A stretch of 64,000 bases of DNA from Paraburkholderia sp. LEh10 (GCF_017814945.1 NZ_JAGIPX010000001.1:124001-188000); one strand, 5' to 3'; shown: positions 17,708 through 27,356, counted from the stretch's first letter. The notes: a model not told the origin generated them from the letters alone. Program-made: numbers and translations.

Positions 17708-18685
17708 TTATACCCGTGCGCCGATAAGTCCGCCCCATTCGAAATCGACTCGATCGGGAAACATCGGCACGACGCCCGCGCCGGGCGTGAAAGTCAGTTC
17801 GCCAAAAAACAGCGCATTGTCTGGCGCATAGAGATCGACGCGCACGTAATCGAAATCACGCGAGAGCTTGTCCGCTGCCTGGAGGATATCGGACAGGTTG
17901 GGCGGCGGCGGCTCTGGTGTCGCACTACGCGCATATTCGCCGATCGTGACGTCAAGATAGTTCCAGTCGACGTCGTACACATTGCCACGCGGAAGCGGGC
18001 CGAAGCGGTCTGAAATCTGCACGATGTACATCACGGGACGCCTGCCTTCGCGACGGAAACAATGCACCTTGTAATCGGCGGGCACCTGCCCCGAGCTATC
18101 GAGCAGCAATTTTTCGAAAAACAGTCGCGGCTCGATTTCCTTGTAGTGGCGTTCGCGAGAGACATGGTAGAACTCTGTCGCCAGCCAGCGATCGGCCAGT
18201 CTTTTCAGATGTTCGTAGCTCACCTTTGACTTGTCGCGCACGATCTCGACGAACGCACTGCCGTGATTTGCCTTCATGACAAACGATTGCGGCAGAGAGT
18301 CAAAAACGTCGCGCGTAAATTCGTCGGGCACCGCGATCAATGGGATCAAATACGACTCGCCGAGCGTACGTGCGACGTAATCGCGCACAGTGATCTTGTC
18401 GGTCAATGCGGCATAGCGCGGATCGGGCTTCAGATTGCGCATGAGAATGTGTTCGTTGAACGTGCGCGGCCGTCGCAGATTAGGATAGCGGCCCACCAGT
18501 TTCCGATGCAATAGGGAGAGAAAAAGCAGATCGGGCAATAACGCCTTCATCTGGTCTTTCAGGCGTCGGGCGGCACGTTTCGGCATTCCATCTTCAGTGC
18601 GCGCCGTTTCGGCTGCTTCCAACCGCATCGCGTCGTCGCGTGGATAAGCGAGAACATTATTCGAAGGTCGTAGCCTGCGGGGCAT
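17708..18685 (-). CDS. TupA-like ATP-grasp family protein (325 aa)
   Basis: The sequence matches the TupA-like ATP-grasp family, whose namesake adds glutamate/glucuronate units in teichuronopeptide synthesis and whose relatives sit in polysaccharide clusters. Visible landmarks are FNEHILMRNLKPDPRYAALT, then DKITVRDYV near residue 100, SFVMKANHGSAFVEIVRDKS (ATP-binding lysine and glycine loop), FFEKLL with the paired acidic strand, and the C-terminal DLYAPDNALFFGELTFTPGA (Mg-binding Asp/Glu). The start at 18685 is preferred because ggagg lies 8 bp upstream; 18700 is too close to its own SD. The gene follows the tyrosinase by 155 bp, same strand. Confidence 0.8.
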   Translation of the reverse strand: MPRRLRPSNNVLAYPRDDAMRLEAAETARTEDGMPKRAARRLKDQMKALLPDLLFLSLLHRKLVGRYPNLRRPRTFNEHILMRNLKPDPRYAALTDKITVRDYVARTLGESYLIPLIAVPDEFTRDVFDSLPQSFVMKANHGSAFVEIVRDKSKVSYEHLKRLADRWLATEFYHVSRERHYKEIEPRLFFEKLLLDSSGQVPADYKVHCFRREGRRPVMYIVQISDRFGPLPRGNVYDVDWNYLDVTIGEYARSATPEPPPPNLSDILQAADKLSRDFDYVRVDLYAPDNALFFGELTFTPGAGVVPMFPDRVDFEWGGLIGARV

Positions 18686-18840
18686 CGGTGTGGCCTCCAT
18701 GATCTCCAATGCGAGCGAACACCAGGCGAAGGCGTCGCATGCGCCGGATTCCCTGGCTTGGGTGTATGAGCAACAAGGTGTCCCGCGTCGGTCCACCGAA
18801 TGCCGGACAGACGCATTCCCGCCTTTGCATGGGCGTCACA

Positions 18841-20349
18841 TCAATACGGTGCGTCCGTGGGCGCGCGGCTGCGCAGGGGAGACACGATGTACGCCGGCTC
18901 AGTGGACAGCTCGACTCGCAGCTCGCCGACGTTGATGACGGCCCCTTTGGGTGCATTCGGCCCGTCGACCCGTTCGAGCGTGACATAGTAGTCGCGCGAT
19001 CCGCCATTGCCTGTCTTCAGCAACGCAGCCGTAGCCGGATATTCGAGCATCACCATGCCGTGATGCGACGCCCCGGCGATTTCAAACGCGCCGAGCGTGC
19101 CAAGGAGGTTTTGCTGGCGTGCGGTGTCCGTGTCGAATCTGTCGGGCAGATTCAGGTAGACGTTGTAGTAGTAACCGCCCGCGGCGCCAGCCTGCGTCAC
19201 CGAGATCGCGTCGAACACGACCCGGATCGAACGGTACTGCCCCGCTGCGGAGCCGTTCACAGTAGCAGCAGACGAAGTCACGCCGCGGGAAGCTTCCGCC
19301 AGCGGTGCGGCCGTAGCGGAGAGCAACTGCTGAACATGCGCCGTCGACGCGGCCTCCGCTGTGACGCGCGCGGTCGTCGACTGCTCGCGCAGCGCGACGC
19401 CTTTCACCCCGCCAATTGAGCGCACGCCCGTTTCGATATTGCGCGCGGCCGTTGCAGCGAACGAGCCGGTTGCCGGGCGACTGCGCGACCCGCCAATGCT
19501 GGCCTGCACGCGAATGATGCGCCCCACCTGTGCCTGCGGTGGCATGGACGTCGGACGCGACGCATTATCGTAGTCATAGCCGAGGCGAGTGCGTGCCGAG
19601 TAAGTCTGCTCTTTGAGGATCGTCAGGCCCGTCGCGTAAGTGAAGGTGCCCGCCCAATACGGATCGCTCGGCACCGGCATCGTTCTGCCGTCGGGCAGCG
19701 CCCATGCGTGCCACAGGCGGTCGACATTCGCGTGGTGCAGATAAAAGATCGGATCGCGAGGCGACTGCATCGTGGCCATCGCATTGCCGATAATGTTGTG
19801 CACGGGGTTGTGCGGCGCCGTCTCGAACTTCTCTTCGAATGAGTTGACGGTGCCGCGCTGGAAATTCACCGTACTGGACGCCCACGGGGAAAGATCGAGC
19901 GCGCTATACACATTGGTGTTCAGGCGCGGACAGTAAAGCGGATTGCCGCTCGCCTGATCCGTGAACTCAGCGGGAACATGCGGATTCTTGAACCAGTCCC
20001 AATACGGTAGCGTAAAGCCGGCGTCGCCGGAAACCAGCCTTATTTGCCGTTCGAGGTAGTACAGATAGCCGCGATGCCAGGCCAGAAAATACGGCTGCTT
20101 GTGCGGGCAATAGTTCGCATGGACGTTGGTCCAGTATTGCCATGAATTCGGATCTGCAGCGTTGGTATTCGCCTGCATGGTTCGCACGGCGTTGAGAAAC
20201 GACGCGTAATGCGTGGTCGATTTGAACTGCTGCCATTCGACGCGGATTACGTTAGTTGTGGCAGCCCGCGCGTAAAAGGGCAAGGTAGCCCACGTAATGG
20301 CTGATGCAGCCCCGCCCAGAAACGCTCTCCGATTGATTCGATACGACAT
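18841..20349 (-). CDS. Tat-exported tyrosinase-family copper oxidase (502 aa)
   Basis: The start MSYRINRRAFLGGAASAITW is a Tat signal (RRAFLG). The tyrosinase domain occupies about residues 30-260, with CuA histidines in HANYCPHKQPYFLAWHRGYL and CuB histidines in APHNPVHNIIG and DPIFYLHHANVDRLW. The C-terminal half (about 280-502) is a beta-rich domain with FDAISVTQAG and an ending resembling the cap/PPO1-KFDV part of plant polyphenol oxidases; it may cover the active site. The enzyme would oxidise phenols to quinones in the periplasm. gaggag supports the start at 20349. Confidence 0.9.
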   Translation of the reverse strand: MSYRINRRAFLGGAASAITWATLPFYARAATTNVIRVEWQQFKSTTHYASFLNAVRTMQANTNAADPNSWQYWTNVHANYCPHKQPYFLAWHRGYLYYLERQIRLVSGDAGFTLPYWDWFKNPHVPAEFTDQASGNPLYCPRLNTNVYSALDLSPWASSTVNFQRGTVNSFEEKFETAPHNPVHNIIGNAMATMQSPRDPIFYLHHANVDRLWHAWALPDGRTMPVPSDPYWAGTFTYATGLTILKEQTYSARTRLGYDYDNASRPTSMPPQAQVGRIIRVQASIGGSRSRPATGSFAATAARNIETGVRSIGGVKGVALREQSTTARVTAEAASTAHVQQLLSATAAPLAEASRGVTSSAATVNGSAAGQYRSIRVVFDAISVTQAGAAGGYYYNVYLNLPDRFDTDTARQQNLLGTLGAFEIAGASHHGMVMLEYPATAALLKTGNGGSRDYYVTLERVDGPNAPKGAVINVGELRVELSTEPAYIVSPLRSRAPTDAPY

Positions 20350-20921
20350 GATTTCTCCTCTTGTCGGGGGCACGATAAAGGCTCCTCTTGCAGAGAGTGA
20401 GTGGATGCAGGGATTGCAAGCAAGCTCGAAAGAAGGAGGCCCGTGCAGATCGATTCAGACGATAACCTTTCGACGCCATGCTACTAGACGAACGCTGAAT
20501 CCTTAACTTCTTTACTTAATCAATTGAGGACAGCATGGCCGAAAAAGCTGAGAAACGTTTCATCTGGAACGCGTGAATGGGCGTTGGCGCGGTTATGGCT
20601 CGACTGCTTTAATTGGGGCCAATAGTGATAATCGAATCGCTATATGGCACAATTTTTATTAATACCGGCGGACTGTGAAAACTCGTTGGTCGCGCAACGA
20701 ATTGGTCGGAATGTACTGCGCCTTCGCACAACATGATGATGAGAATAAGCGTCGCACGCGACTTGCAGCCTCGCGATGGAACTCAAGTCTCTAAAGCGCG
20801 ATCCATCGATCGCGCCATCCTCCTATTCAACACCTGATTGCAAGTCAAAACTTCACAGCGCTCACGTCGATGCTCCGTTGGAAGCTCGACTACAGCGTGA
20901 CGGACGATCCCATTACCTTCG
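20350..20921. other. 572-bp region upstream of tyrosinase and downstream of the hydrolase gene
   Basis: It should hold the tyrosinase promoter. Around 20500-20700 it is AT-richer than its surroundings (tacttaatcaattgagg, tttttattaatacc). A 13-codon frame at 20535 (MAEKAEKRFIWNA) follows gagga but is too short to call. Confidence 0.4.
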
Positions 20922-21947
20922 CTACCCATCACGTTCAATACCCATCGCTTCCCCAACGGACGGGCATGCGAGCGTACTCCTGTCGCGGGTCATCACATGT
21001 ATCGCATCGTCTATAGCGCGGGGGAACGAATAGTGCACCATGTGACCGGCACCGGGCACGACAAGCAGCGCGGCGTAAGGTAACTCCCGGCTTAACCGTA
21101 CCGAGTGAGCTGCTGGACGGACGATTTTGTCGCGCTCGCCGGCAATGATACAGACGGGTACGTCGAGCGTGGAATAGCGTCTACGAAAATCGGCCACAGC
21201 GGGGATCATGAGGACACCGTCTTCCGCCTCGGCGCGCATCTGGCGAGGACGAAGCAACATCTCCCGCGGCATCAGGTCGAAGAATTCATTTGGCGTTGGC
21301 ATCGGTGAAAACATCGCATTTGCGGTGCGCCCCAGCAGTATGCGCCCGGCCAACGGCGACGTCGTGTAACGCAGCACATCGCCAAGAACGGGAATCGCGG
21401 CTGGCGCAGTCAGCGCGACGTCCATACGCGCCGTCGGGAAATAGTAACCGGAAATCAGCACGAGCCCGCGTACATCGGCAGGATCACGGATCGCCATACC
21501 CAATGCAACCAGCGCGCCCCAAGAGTGCCCTAGTACAACCGGTCGCGCGATTCGCATCTTCCAAAGCGCGCGCTGTATCAGCGCGGCCTGAGCCTGGGGG
21601 GTCCATAGGCGCTTTCTCGGACGTTCACTGTATCCGAACCCGGGCCGGTCGAAGGCGATGACCCGGTGATTGACGGCAAGTCGTTCAATCAGCCCGCTCG
21701 CATAAAAATCCTGCAACTGGACGGTATTTCCGTGCAACAGGACTACGGCCGCTCCCTGCCCCTGATCGACGTAGTGGAGTCGCACGCCGTCTACCTCGAT
21801 GAATTGGCCGAAGGGTGGATTGTCCCGTTCCGCTTTTTTCGAGCGGTGCTGCACCCACATCGCAGAACTGGCGGCGGTAACCGCTGCGGCGATAAGCATC
21901 CGGGTAGTGCCCCCGGGGCGAGCGGCGAATTGAAACGAGCGGGCCAT
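20922..21947 (-). CDS. Alpha/beta hydrolase with N-terminal membrane anchor (341 aa)
   Basis: An alpha/beta-hydrolase fold with oxyanion motif LLHGNT, nucleophile elbow GHSWG (Ser), acid AGERDKIV (Asp) and catalytic His in VPGAGHMVHYS. An N-terminal hydrophobic stretch (MLIAAAVTAASSAMWV) predicts a membrane anchor or uncleaved signal. The order and FDRPGFGYSERP place it with epoxide-hydrolase/haloalkane-dehalogenase-like esterases; the substrate is open. The start at 21947 is preferred over 21953 because gggag lies 6 bp before it. Confidence 0.85.
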   Translation of the reverse strand: MARSFQFAARPGGTTRMLIAAAVTAASSAMWVQHRSKKAERDNPPFGQFIEVDGVRLHYVDQGQGAAVVLLHGNTVQLQDFYASGLIERLAVNHRVIAFDRPGFGYSERPRKRLWTPQAQAALIQRALWKMRIARPVVLGHSWGALVALGMAIRDPADVRGLVLISGYYFPTARMDVALTAPAAIPVLGDVLRYTTSPLAGRILLGRTANAMFSPMPTPNEFFDLMPREMLLRPRQMRAEAEDGVLMIPAVADFRRRYSTLDVPVCIIAGERDKIVRPAAHSVRLSRELPYAALLVVPGAGHMVHYSFPRAIDDAIHVMTRDRSTLACPSVGEAMGIERDG

Positions 21948-22266
21948 GAGCATCTCCCAGGGTAGGCAGACTAGGCGTATTGAGGCAGGCTGGCCGCGCG
22001 AGCCGCGGATGATTTTTGGCGCTCACGCTGCGAGCCGACAGTAAAAAGCTCAAACGGTGGCGCAACCATCATGCCTCGATGCAACGTTCGTCTTCGCCTT
22101 CCTATGGACGGGCTGCGCGTCGCAACTCAGGCGCTGCATAGGTATCTGCGCAGCAGGAAGCGCACAGACGTTTCTTGAGCCCGGCCTGGAGCGCTTTCTG
22201 CTCATGCGATCTTGCCCGCCAGCCATGACGCGAGCGGGAGACGCCCGTTCGACCAAGGAGACGCCG
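21948..22266. other. 319-bp divergent region between hydrolase and DUF2382 genes
   Basis: Promoter regions of both flanking genes are expected here; no element was resolved. An open frame before the DUF2382 gene from 22057 has no start signal and is not coding. Confidence 0.4.
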
Positions 22267-22728
22267 ATGGATCCGGATCGCAAGCCAACAGAATCATCGC
22301 CGACCGCGCCTGCCCCGGCATCGCCCGAAGCGCCCGAAGCGCGTGTCGTCGCGGTACAGGAACGTCTTGCTGTCGACACGCACACAGCGGAGACAGGCGC
22401 TGTGCGCATACGCAAGCTCGTCAGCGAAGAAGTGCACAGTGTGCCCGTGCGGCTTTGCAGCCAAAGCGTCGAAGTGCGGCGGGTGCCTGTCAATCAACCT
22501 GTCGAGCAGCAGTCGGAACCGCGATGGGAAGGCGATACCCTCATCATCCCGGTTTATGAATACGTGCCCGTCGTAACGACGAAGCTCATTCTCAAAGAAG
22601 AAGTGCACGTGACGACACGGGCGACAGAAACCGACAGCGTGCACGAAGTACAACTAAAGTCGGAAAAGATCGTCGTGGAAAGACGCGATGGCGCCGACGG
22701 ACCGTGGCGCCCCGACGCTGAAGATTGA
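22267..22728 (+). CDS. DUF2382 (YsnF/AvaK-like) stress protein (153 aa)
   Basis: A single DUF2382 domain with its alternating charged/valine strands (RIRKLVSEEVHSVPV, then VYEYVPVVTTKLILKEEVHV and LKSEKIVVERR). DUF2382 proteins are induced by stress in many bacteria and cyanobacteria; biochemical function is unknown. The Pro/Ala-rich first 30 residues are a linker. aaggag lies 6 bp before the ATG. It is followed 91 bp later by a second, longer DUF2382 gene in the same direction, probably one transcription unit. Confidence 0.88.
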   Translation: MDPDRKPTESSPTAPAPASPEAPEARVVAVQERLAVDTHTAETGAVRIRKLVSEEVHSVPVRLCSQSVEVRRVPVNQPVEQQSEPRWEGDTLIIPVYEYVPVVTTKLILKEEVHVTTRATETDSVHEVQLKSEKIVVERRDGADGPWRPDAED

Positions 22729-22819
22729 CAGTGTCTTGCCAGGTACAGCCATTGCGCATACGTAATCCCGATTCCTGACACGGCCAGCGGGGGCCGTCAA
22801 ACAAGTGGGAGATGCTGCA

Positions 22820-23701
22820 ATGAATCAGACGATCATCGGTGTATTCGACACGCTAGCGCAGGCAGAGAACGCGGCGAGCCGCCTTGAAGCCGAAGGCGTA
22901 CCGCGCGCTGACATCAGCCTTCACCGTTCCGACGACAGCGACAGTACCTATGGCGCGGCAGGCGAGCCGGCCGTCAGCGATAACGCGGTCACACGCAGTG
23001 CCTCGACTAGCAGCACCGGCGAGCCGCACGAAGGCGCGATGGCGCGCATCGAGCACTTCTTCAAGCGGCTCTTTGGCGACGACGATCGGCCCGAGGAGGT
23101 GGGCCATTACCAGGAGGCCGTCCGGCGCGGCGGCGTACTGCTAGCGGTCGACGTCGCGGACGACACATCCGTGGAGCGCGTGAGAGCTACGTTGTCGAGC
23201 GCCGGCGCGATCGACATCGACTCGCGCGTCGCTCAATGGAGAACCTCTGGCTACGCAGGGTATGACAGCACGGCGCCCGCCTACACGGCCGATCAGGTCG
23301 AAGCCGAGCGAAAGGCTTTCCCTGTTGTCGAGGAGACGCTGGATGTTGGCAAGCGTGAAGTGTCGACGGGCGGCGTGCGGGTGTATTCGCGCGTCAAGGA
23401 AACACCCGTGAGCGAATCAGTGAGCCTGCGGGAAGAGAATGCAACGATCGAACGTCGCGCCGTCGATCGCCCGGCAACCGCTGCGGACCTGACCGAGAGC
23501 TCAGTCGAAATCCGCGAAACCGCGGAACAGCCTGTAGTCGCCAAGACCGCGCGCGTAGTCGAGGAGGTGGTCGTCGGCAAAGAAGCTAAGACGCGTGAAG
23601 AAACGATCAACGACACCGTCCGGGGAACGCAGGTAGAGGTGGAACGAGTTGAAGGAACGCAAACACCAGATACGCCCAATCCTGCAAAGAAGGGTAGCTA
23701 G
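22820..23701 (+). CDS. DUF2382 protein with general-stress (YflT-like) N-terminal domain (293 aa)
   Basis: The first about 130 residues (TIIGVFDTLAQAENAASRLE, then GVPRADISLHRSDDSD, and HYQEAVRRGGVLLAVDVADD) match the YflT/general stress protein 17M-like fold. The C-terminal DUF2382 domain (about 165-285) contains VVEETLDVGKREVSTGGVRV and EETINDTVRGTQVEVERV. This two-part architecture is the YsnF form. The start at 22820 has gggag 8 bp before it. It is likely co-transcribed with the preceding short DUF2382 gene. Confidence 0.88.
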   Translation: MNQTIIGVFDTLAQAENAASRLEAEGVPRADISLHRSDDSDSTYGAAGEPAVSDNAVTRSASTSSTGEPHEGAMARIEHFFKRLFGDDDRPEEVGHYQEAVRRGGVLLAVDVADDTSVERVRATLSSAGAIDIDSRVAQWRTSGYAGYDSTAPAYTADQVEAERKAFPVVEETLDVGKREVSTGGVRVYSRVKETPVSESVSLREENATIERRAVDRPATAADLTESSVEIRETAEQPVVAKTARVVEEVVVGKEAKTREETINDTVRGTQVEVERVEGTQTPDTPNPAKKGS

Positions 23702-24038
23702 CGTTGCTGGGCGCGCTTCGGATCGGTGCTCCTTGACAGAAGTCCGCCCACGCATGCAACGTCGATACGGACCGTGATTCGCGATTCATCGCACCGCGGT
23801 GCTTCGGGGGCCGAGCGCCGCGAGCTGGTCCCGTCGATCTGAAGCGCCGTATATTTTTCTTCCGGGGGCAGATTCTTCATCCGTGATATTGGACGCCAGT
23901 TCAACTGCAAAGTCCTCGATCACAAGTTAGGCAATCAATTCATCATTCTCTACCAAGAAAGATCGCATGGCTTCGTGTCTCCTGCGTTGCCAATATTCGC
24001 GAGCACCGTTAAAGGGGTGAGCGCCAGCGGTGATGACG
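23702..24038. other. 337-bp convergent intergenic region
   Basis: Between the DUF2382 gene and the HAD-HerA gene, both ending here. No gene and no clear hairpin terminator found. Confidence 0.4.
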
Positions 24039-25787
24039 CTAGTGGTCCGGTCTCGGCAGGGTTGGGTTTTCCGGCTGGGTATAGCGCCGGTTGACCTCAC
24101 CTAACACGCGCTTGCGGCTCTCGGCGGGCGACAGCGCCGTGTCCTGTTCGATTGCCCTTGTGCTGTTTGCGAGTTCGACGTCACCGATCACGCTTTCGAA
24201 CCATTTCGAGTAGTCGCCGCGCTGAAGGTGATAACGCCATGTCGCTTCATCGACGCCTTCGGCCAGTTCGACGAACAGCACAAGGTTGTGCGCGCGCAGA
24301 TTGAGTTGCCCGCCCGGTCCGCGGAAATAGAAGCTGCGCTCAGGAATCAGCAGGCCTTCGGCATACTTCCTGACATGGCGACGATGCGCGCTGCGTCCGC
24401 GCTCGATCGTCACCAGGAAAGGGTCCTCTTTAGCCGGCTCCCAGAACAGTGCTTGCCCGCACCGGGCGCCAGCCACCGGCGCAACCGGTTGCGCGATGCC
24501 GGCAGACGACGCAAAAGATCTGAGCCTGTCAGCCGCATCGTCGCCCATCGCGAGAACGATGTTGATCTGTTTCAACAGCGCGGGCGAAAGCTGTTCGGGA
24601 TGCACAGTGACGACGAGCGTCGATTCGAGCGCCTGCGGCACGGCCGCGCCCGCGGATGCCCAGGTTGCCGGAAAGAGATGATGCGCCTCGTCGAAGACCA
24701 GCCAGTGAGGCCGTGCTGTTCGCGCGCGCAGCGCCTGAAGTCTCAGAAGCAGCTCGGCACAATACTGCGGACGTTCGCCGGGCGGCACGCGCATCATGTT
24801 AATGGCGACCTGAGGCTGCCGCGCTCGTTCGAGCAGTTGCAGCACCTCTTCCTCGGCAGGCATGGTCTGCGCGTTGCCCACTACCGTCAGACGGTCGTTG
24901 TTGATGTAATCGCCCTCCGGATCGAAGATGCAAAGCTGGTACCCGGCATCGGTCAGCCTTTCCAGCAACGCTTCGGCCGCCGTCGACTTTCCCGATCCCG
25001 ACGCGCCCACCAGCAGCATGGTGCTGCCAGCGGTATCGACCGTGACGGCTGGTGACTCCGCCGACTCGCCACGCTTGCCGACGGTCAACCTGCATTTGGC
25101 GAGCGACGACGTATGGCCGCGCAGATCGTCGGCAATCAGCGCATCGATCAGGGTGGCGACGCCCTCGCCGTTCGGACGCGACGTGACCAGATCCGCCTGC
25201 TTTTTCAGCGCGGGCAGCGCGTTTTGCACGGCGACGGCCAAACCGCATGCGCGAATCAACGCATGGTCGTTTTCTGCGTCGCCCACGCCGACGACATTCA
25301 GCGGCGACAGCCGCAGTGCGTCGAGTGCCGCCATCAGTCCCGACGCTTTCGTGATGCCCGGCTGAAGGACCATGACGGCGTCACCGTTGAACACGACATG
25401 CAGTTCGAGACCCAGATCGCGGATTGTCTCGAGTGCAACCTGTTCGTTTGGCTTCAACATCGCGACGAGCGTTTGACTGACGCTGAAGTGCTTCAGTCCC
25501 CGCGCGCGCAATGCGTCAATAAAATCCTTCGGCGGCGTGTCCGCAAGCAGCCGCCTTTCGCCTGTCGCGGGATCGAAGAGTACGCCGCCATTTTCCGCGA
25601 CGACGCGAGCGAACATGTCAAGGCGCGGGCAGACCGTCATCAGATCGTCAAGTTCGCGCCCCGTGACGAGAATCAGATAGCGCCCCGACCCGCGCAGCCT
25701 TTCGAGCGCCGCCCACGTGGAATCCGCTACGCGACCGTCACGCGCGACCGTGTTGTCATAGTCCGTTGCCAAGGCCAGATAACGCAT
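24039..25787 (-). CDS. HAD-IIB phosphatase fused to HerA-like P-loop ATPase (582 aa)
   Basis: Residues 1-220 are a Cof/sucrose-phosphatase-like HAD hydrolase: motif I ATDYDNTVA (Asp9, Asp11), motif II VTGRE (41-45), the GITKASG lysine (147) and motif IV GDAEND (169-174). Residues about 225-540 are a HerA/VirB4-type ATPase: Walker A GASGSGKS (261-268), a FDPEGDY strand (288-294) and Walker B WLVFDEAHH (362-370). A short C-terminal domain follows. The HAD half could remove phosphate from a sugar phosphate; what the ATPase half translocates or remodels is unknown. The start at 25787 has gggagg; it follows a truncated GT4 gene by 11 bp. The fusion is unusual, but both halves look intact. Confidence 0.85.
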   Translation of the reverse strand: MRYLALATDYDNTVARDGRVADSTWAALERLRGSGRYLILVTGRELDDLMTVCPRLDMFARVVAENGGVLFDPATGERRLLADTPPKDFIDALRARGLKHFSVSQTLVAMLKPNEQVALETIRDLGLELHVVFNGDAVMVLQPGITKASGLMAALDALRLSPLNVVGVGDAENDHALIRACGLAVAVQNALPALKKQADLVTSRPNGEGVATLIDALIADDLRGHTSSLAKCRLTVGKRGESAESPAVTVDTAGSTMLLVGASGSGKSTAAEALLERLTDAGYQLCIFDPEGDYINNDRLTVVGNAQTMPAEEEVLQLLERARQPQVAINMMRVPPGERPQYCAELLLRLQALRARTARPHWLVFDEAHHLFPATWASAGAAVPQALESTLVVTVHPEQLSPALLKQINIVLAMGDDAADRLRSFASSAGIAQPVAPVAGARCGQALFWEPAKEDPFLVTIERGRSAHRRHVRKYAEGLLIPERSFYFRGPGGQLNLRAHNLVLFVELAEGVDEATWRYHLQRGDYSKWFESVIGDVELANSTRAIEQDTALSPAESRKRVLGEVNRRYTQPENPTLPRPDH

Positions 25788-25798
25788 GACGCCTCCCT

Positions 25799-26156
25799 TC
25801 AATGCGCGCGAAAGGCGTGCGCCTCGCGGATCAGTTTTGCGTAAGCCGTCAGATACTCGTCGGCGATACGGGACACTGCGAGCCGCTTTTCCAATGCGGC
25901 GCAGCAGCGGGCCCCGTCGATCCCGTCGATCTTCGTGACTGCTTCGACGGCTTCATCGATCGTTTCCACGATGAAGCCCGTTACGCCGTCATCAATGATT
26001 TCGGGCACCGGGCCGCGTCCGAACGCGATCACGCGCGTGCCGCGCGCCAGCGCTTCAATCAGCACGAGGCCGAACGGCTCAGGCCAGTCAACCGGGAACA
26101 GCAGCGCGCGTGCTTGCCCGACAAAATCGTTCTTGTGCCGGTCATCCAGCTGGGCG
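25799..26156 (-). pseudogene. GT4 glycosyltransferase, C-terminal fragment
   Basis: About 119 residues of a family-4 glycosyltransferase survive: NDFVGQARALLFPVDWPEPF, then GLVLIEALARGTRVIAFGRG with the nucleotide-sugar-binding Glu loop, and PEIIDDGVTGFIVE. The N-terminal GT-B domain is missing; upstream of about 26157 there is only sequence unrelated to the family up to the divergent GT4 start at 26319. It ends 11 bp before the HAD-HerA gene, suggesting an original GT4-HAD operon. The surviving part could not act alone. Confidence 0.8.
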
Positions 26157-26318
26157 GTGCGCATGACTGTATTCCCGGAAGTTACCGTCAAGTGCAGCCA
26201 GCATCTGTTGTTCCACAGGCCGCGCCTCATCGTTTCATCACTGTGCGAATGAGTCCGCTCGCGAGCGGAACGCAAATTGCGCTGCGACAACAACCACCAT
26301 GACAGTTGAAGAGGCGCA

Positions 26319-27356
26319 ATGCGCATAGCCCAGATCGCGCCGCTATACGAATGCGTTCCGCCTGACGCTTACGGCGCAACTGAGCGCATCGTGCACTATG
26401 TGACGGAAGAACTCGTGCAACGCGGGCACGATGTCACGCTGTTCGCAAGCGGCGATTCGCGCACGTCCGCTGCGTTGATCGCCGGGTGCGACCGGGCGCT
26501 GTGGCGGGATCCCTCCGCGTGGGATACGTCGTGCCATCACATCCGTCAACTTGAACAGGTCGCGCGGCATGCACGCGCCTTTGATGTGTTGCACTTTCAC
26601 GGCGAGCCCATCCACTTGCCCGTGATGCACCGCCTTCGGTGCAACTACGTCACGACGATGCATGCGCTGATGCTGCCTCACGACCACGGTCCCCTTTTGC
26701 GCGAGTTCGCCGGGGCGCCGCTCGTGTCTATTTCCGAGAGCCAGCGAAAGCCAATACCGTGGGCCAACTGGGTCAGGACCATTCACCACGGCATTCCGGC
26801 CGATGCACTGCCATTCGACGCTTCACCGCACGACCATCTGCTGTTCCTCGGCAGGCTCATGCCAGGCAAGCGACCCGATCTCGCCGTTGAAATTGCGCGT
26901 CGGGCACGCATGCAACTGAAGATCGCCGGCGTGGTCCACCCCGGCGAGCGAGAATACTTCCGCAACAACCTCACACCGTTGCTGCAGCAAAACGCGACGT
27001 TTGTCGAGTTTCTTGGAGAGACGGGCGGACAGGCGCGCAGCAGGCTGCTTTCCCGGGCGCGGGCTCTATTACTTCCCATCGAATGGGAGGAGCCCTTTGG
27101 CTTGGTCGCGATCGAAGCAATGGCGTGCGGCACGCCTGTCATTGCGTTCCGGCGGGGCGCGATGACGGAAATCATCGAAGACGGCGTGAGCGGCTGGCTC
27201 GTCGATGATCTGGATGGTGCAGTTGCCGCTGTTGATCGGATCGGCGCGATCGATCGTCATGATTGCCGCCGCGCGTTCGAATCACGCTTCACTGCTTCGC
27301 GGATGGTAGACGAATATGTGCAGCTCTATTCGGAACTTTGCGCGGCACCGGAATGA
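26319..27356 (+). CDS. Family 4 glycosyltransferase (345 aa)
   Basis: A complete GT-B glycosyltransferase: start MRIAQIAPLYECVPPDAYGA with the GATERIVHYV glycine loop, the central FLGRLMPGKRPDLAVEIARR and the C-terminal E-x7-E-type donor site EEPFGLVAIEAMACGTPVIA. Retaining GT4 enzymes of this subgroup in Burkholderiales sit in stress or trehalose-like gene groups. It diverges from the GT4 remnant at 25799 and shares many residues with the GT4 at 45517, so it belongs to a local paralogous set. Substrate unknown. Confidence 0.9.
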   Translation: MRIAQIAPLYECVPPDAYGATERIVHYVTEELVQRGHDVTLFASGDSRTSAALIAGCDRALWRDPSAWDTSCHHIRQLEQVARHARAFDVLHFHGEPIHLPVMHRLRCNYVTTMHALMLPHDHGPLLREFAGAPLVSISESQRKPIPWANWVRTIHHGIPADALPFDASPHDHLLFLGRLMPGKRPDLAVEIARRARMQLKIAGVVHPGEREYFRNNLTPLLQQNATFVEFLGETGGQARSRLLSRARALLLPIEWEEPFGLVAIEAMACGTPVIAFRRGAMTEIIEDGVSGWLVDDLDGAVAAVDRIGAIDRHDCRRAFESRFTASRMVDEYVQLYSELCAAPE

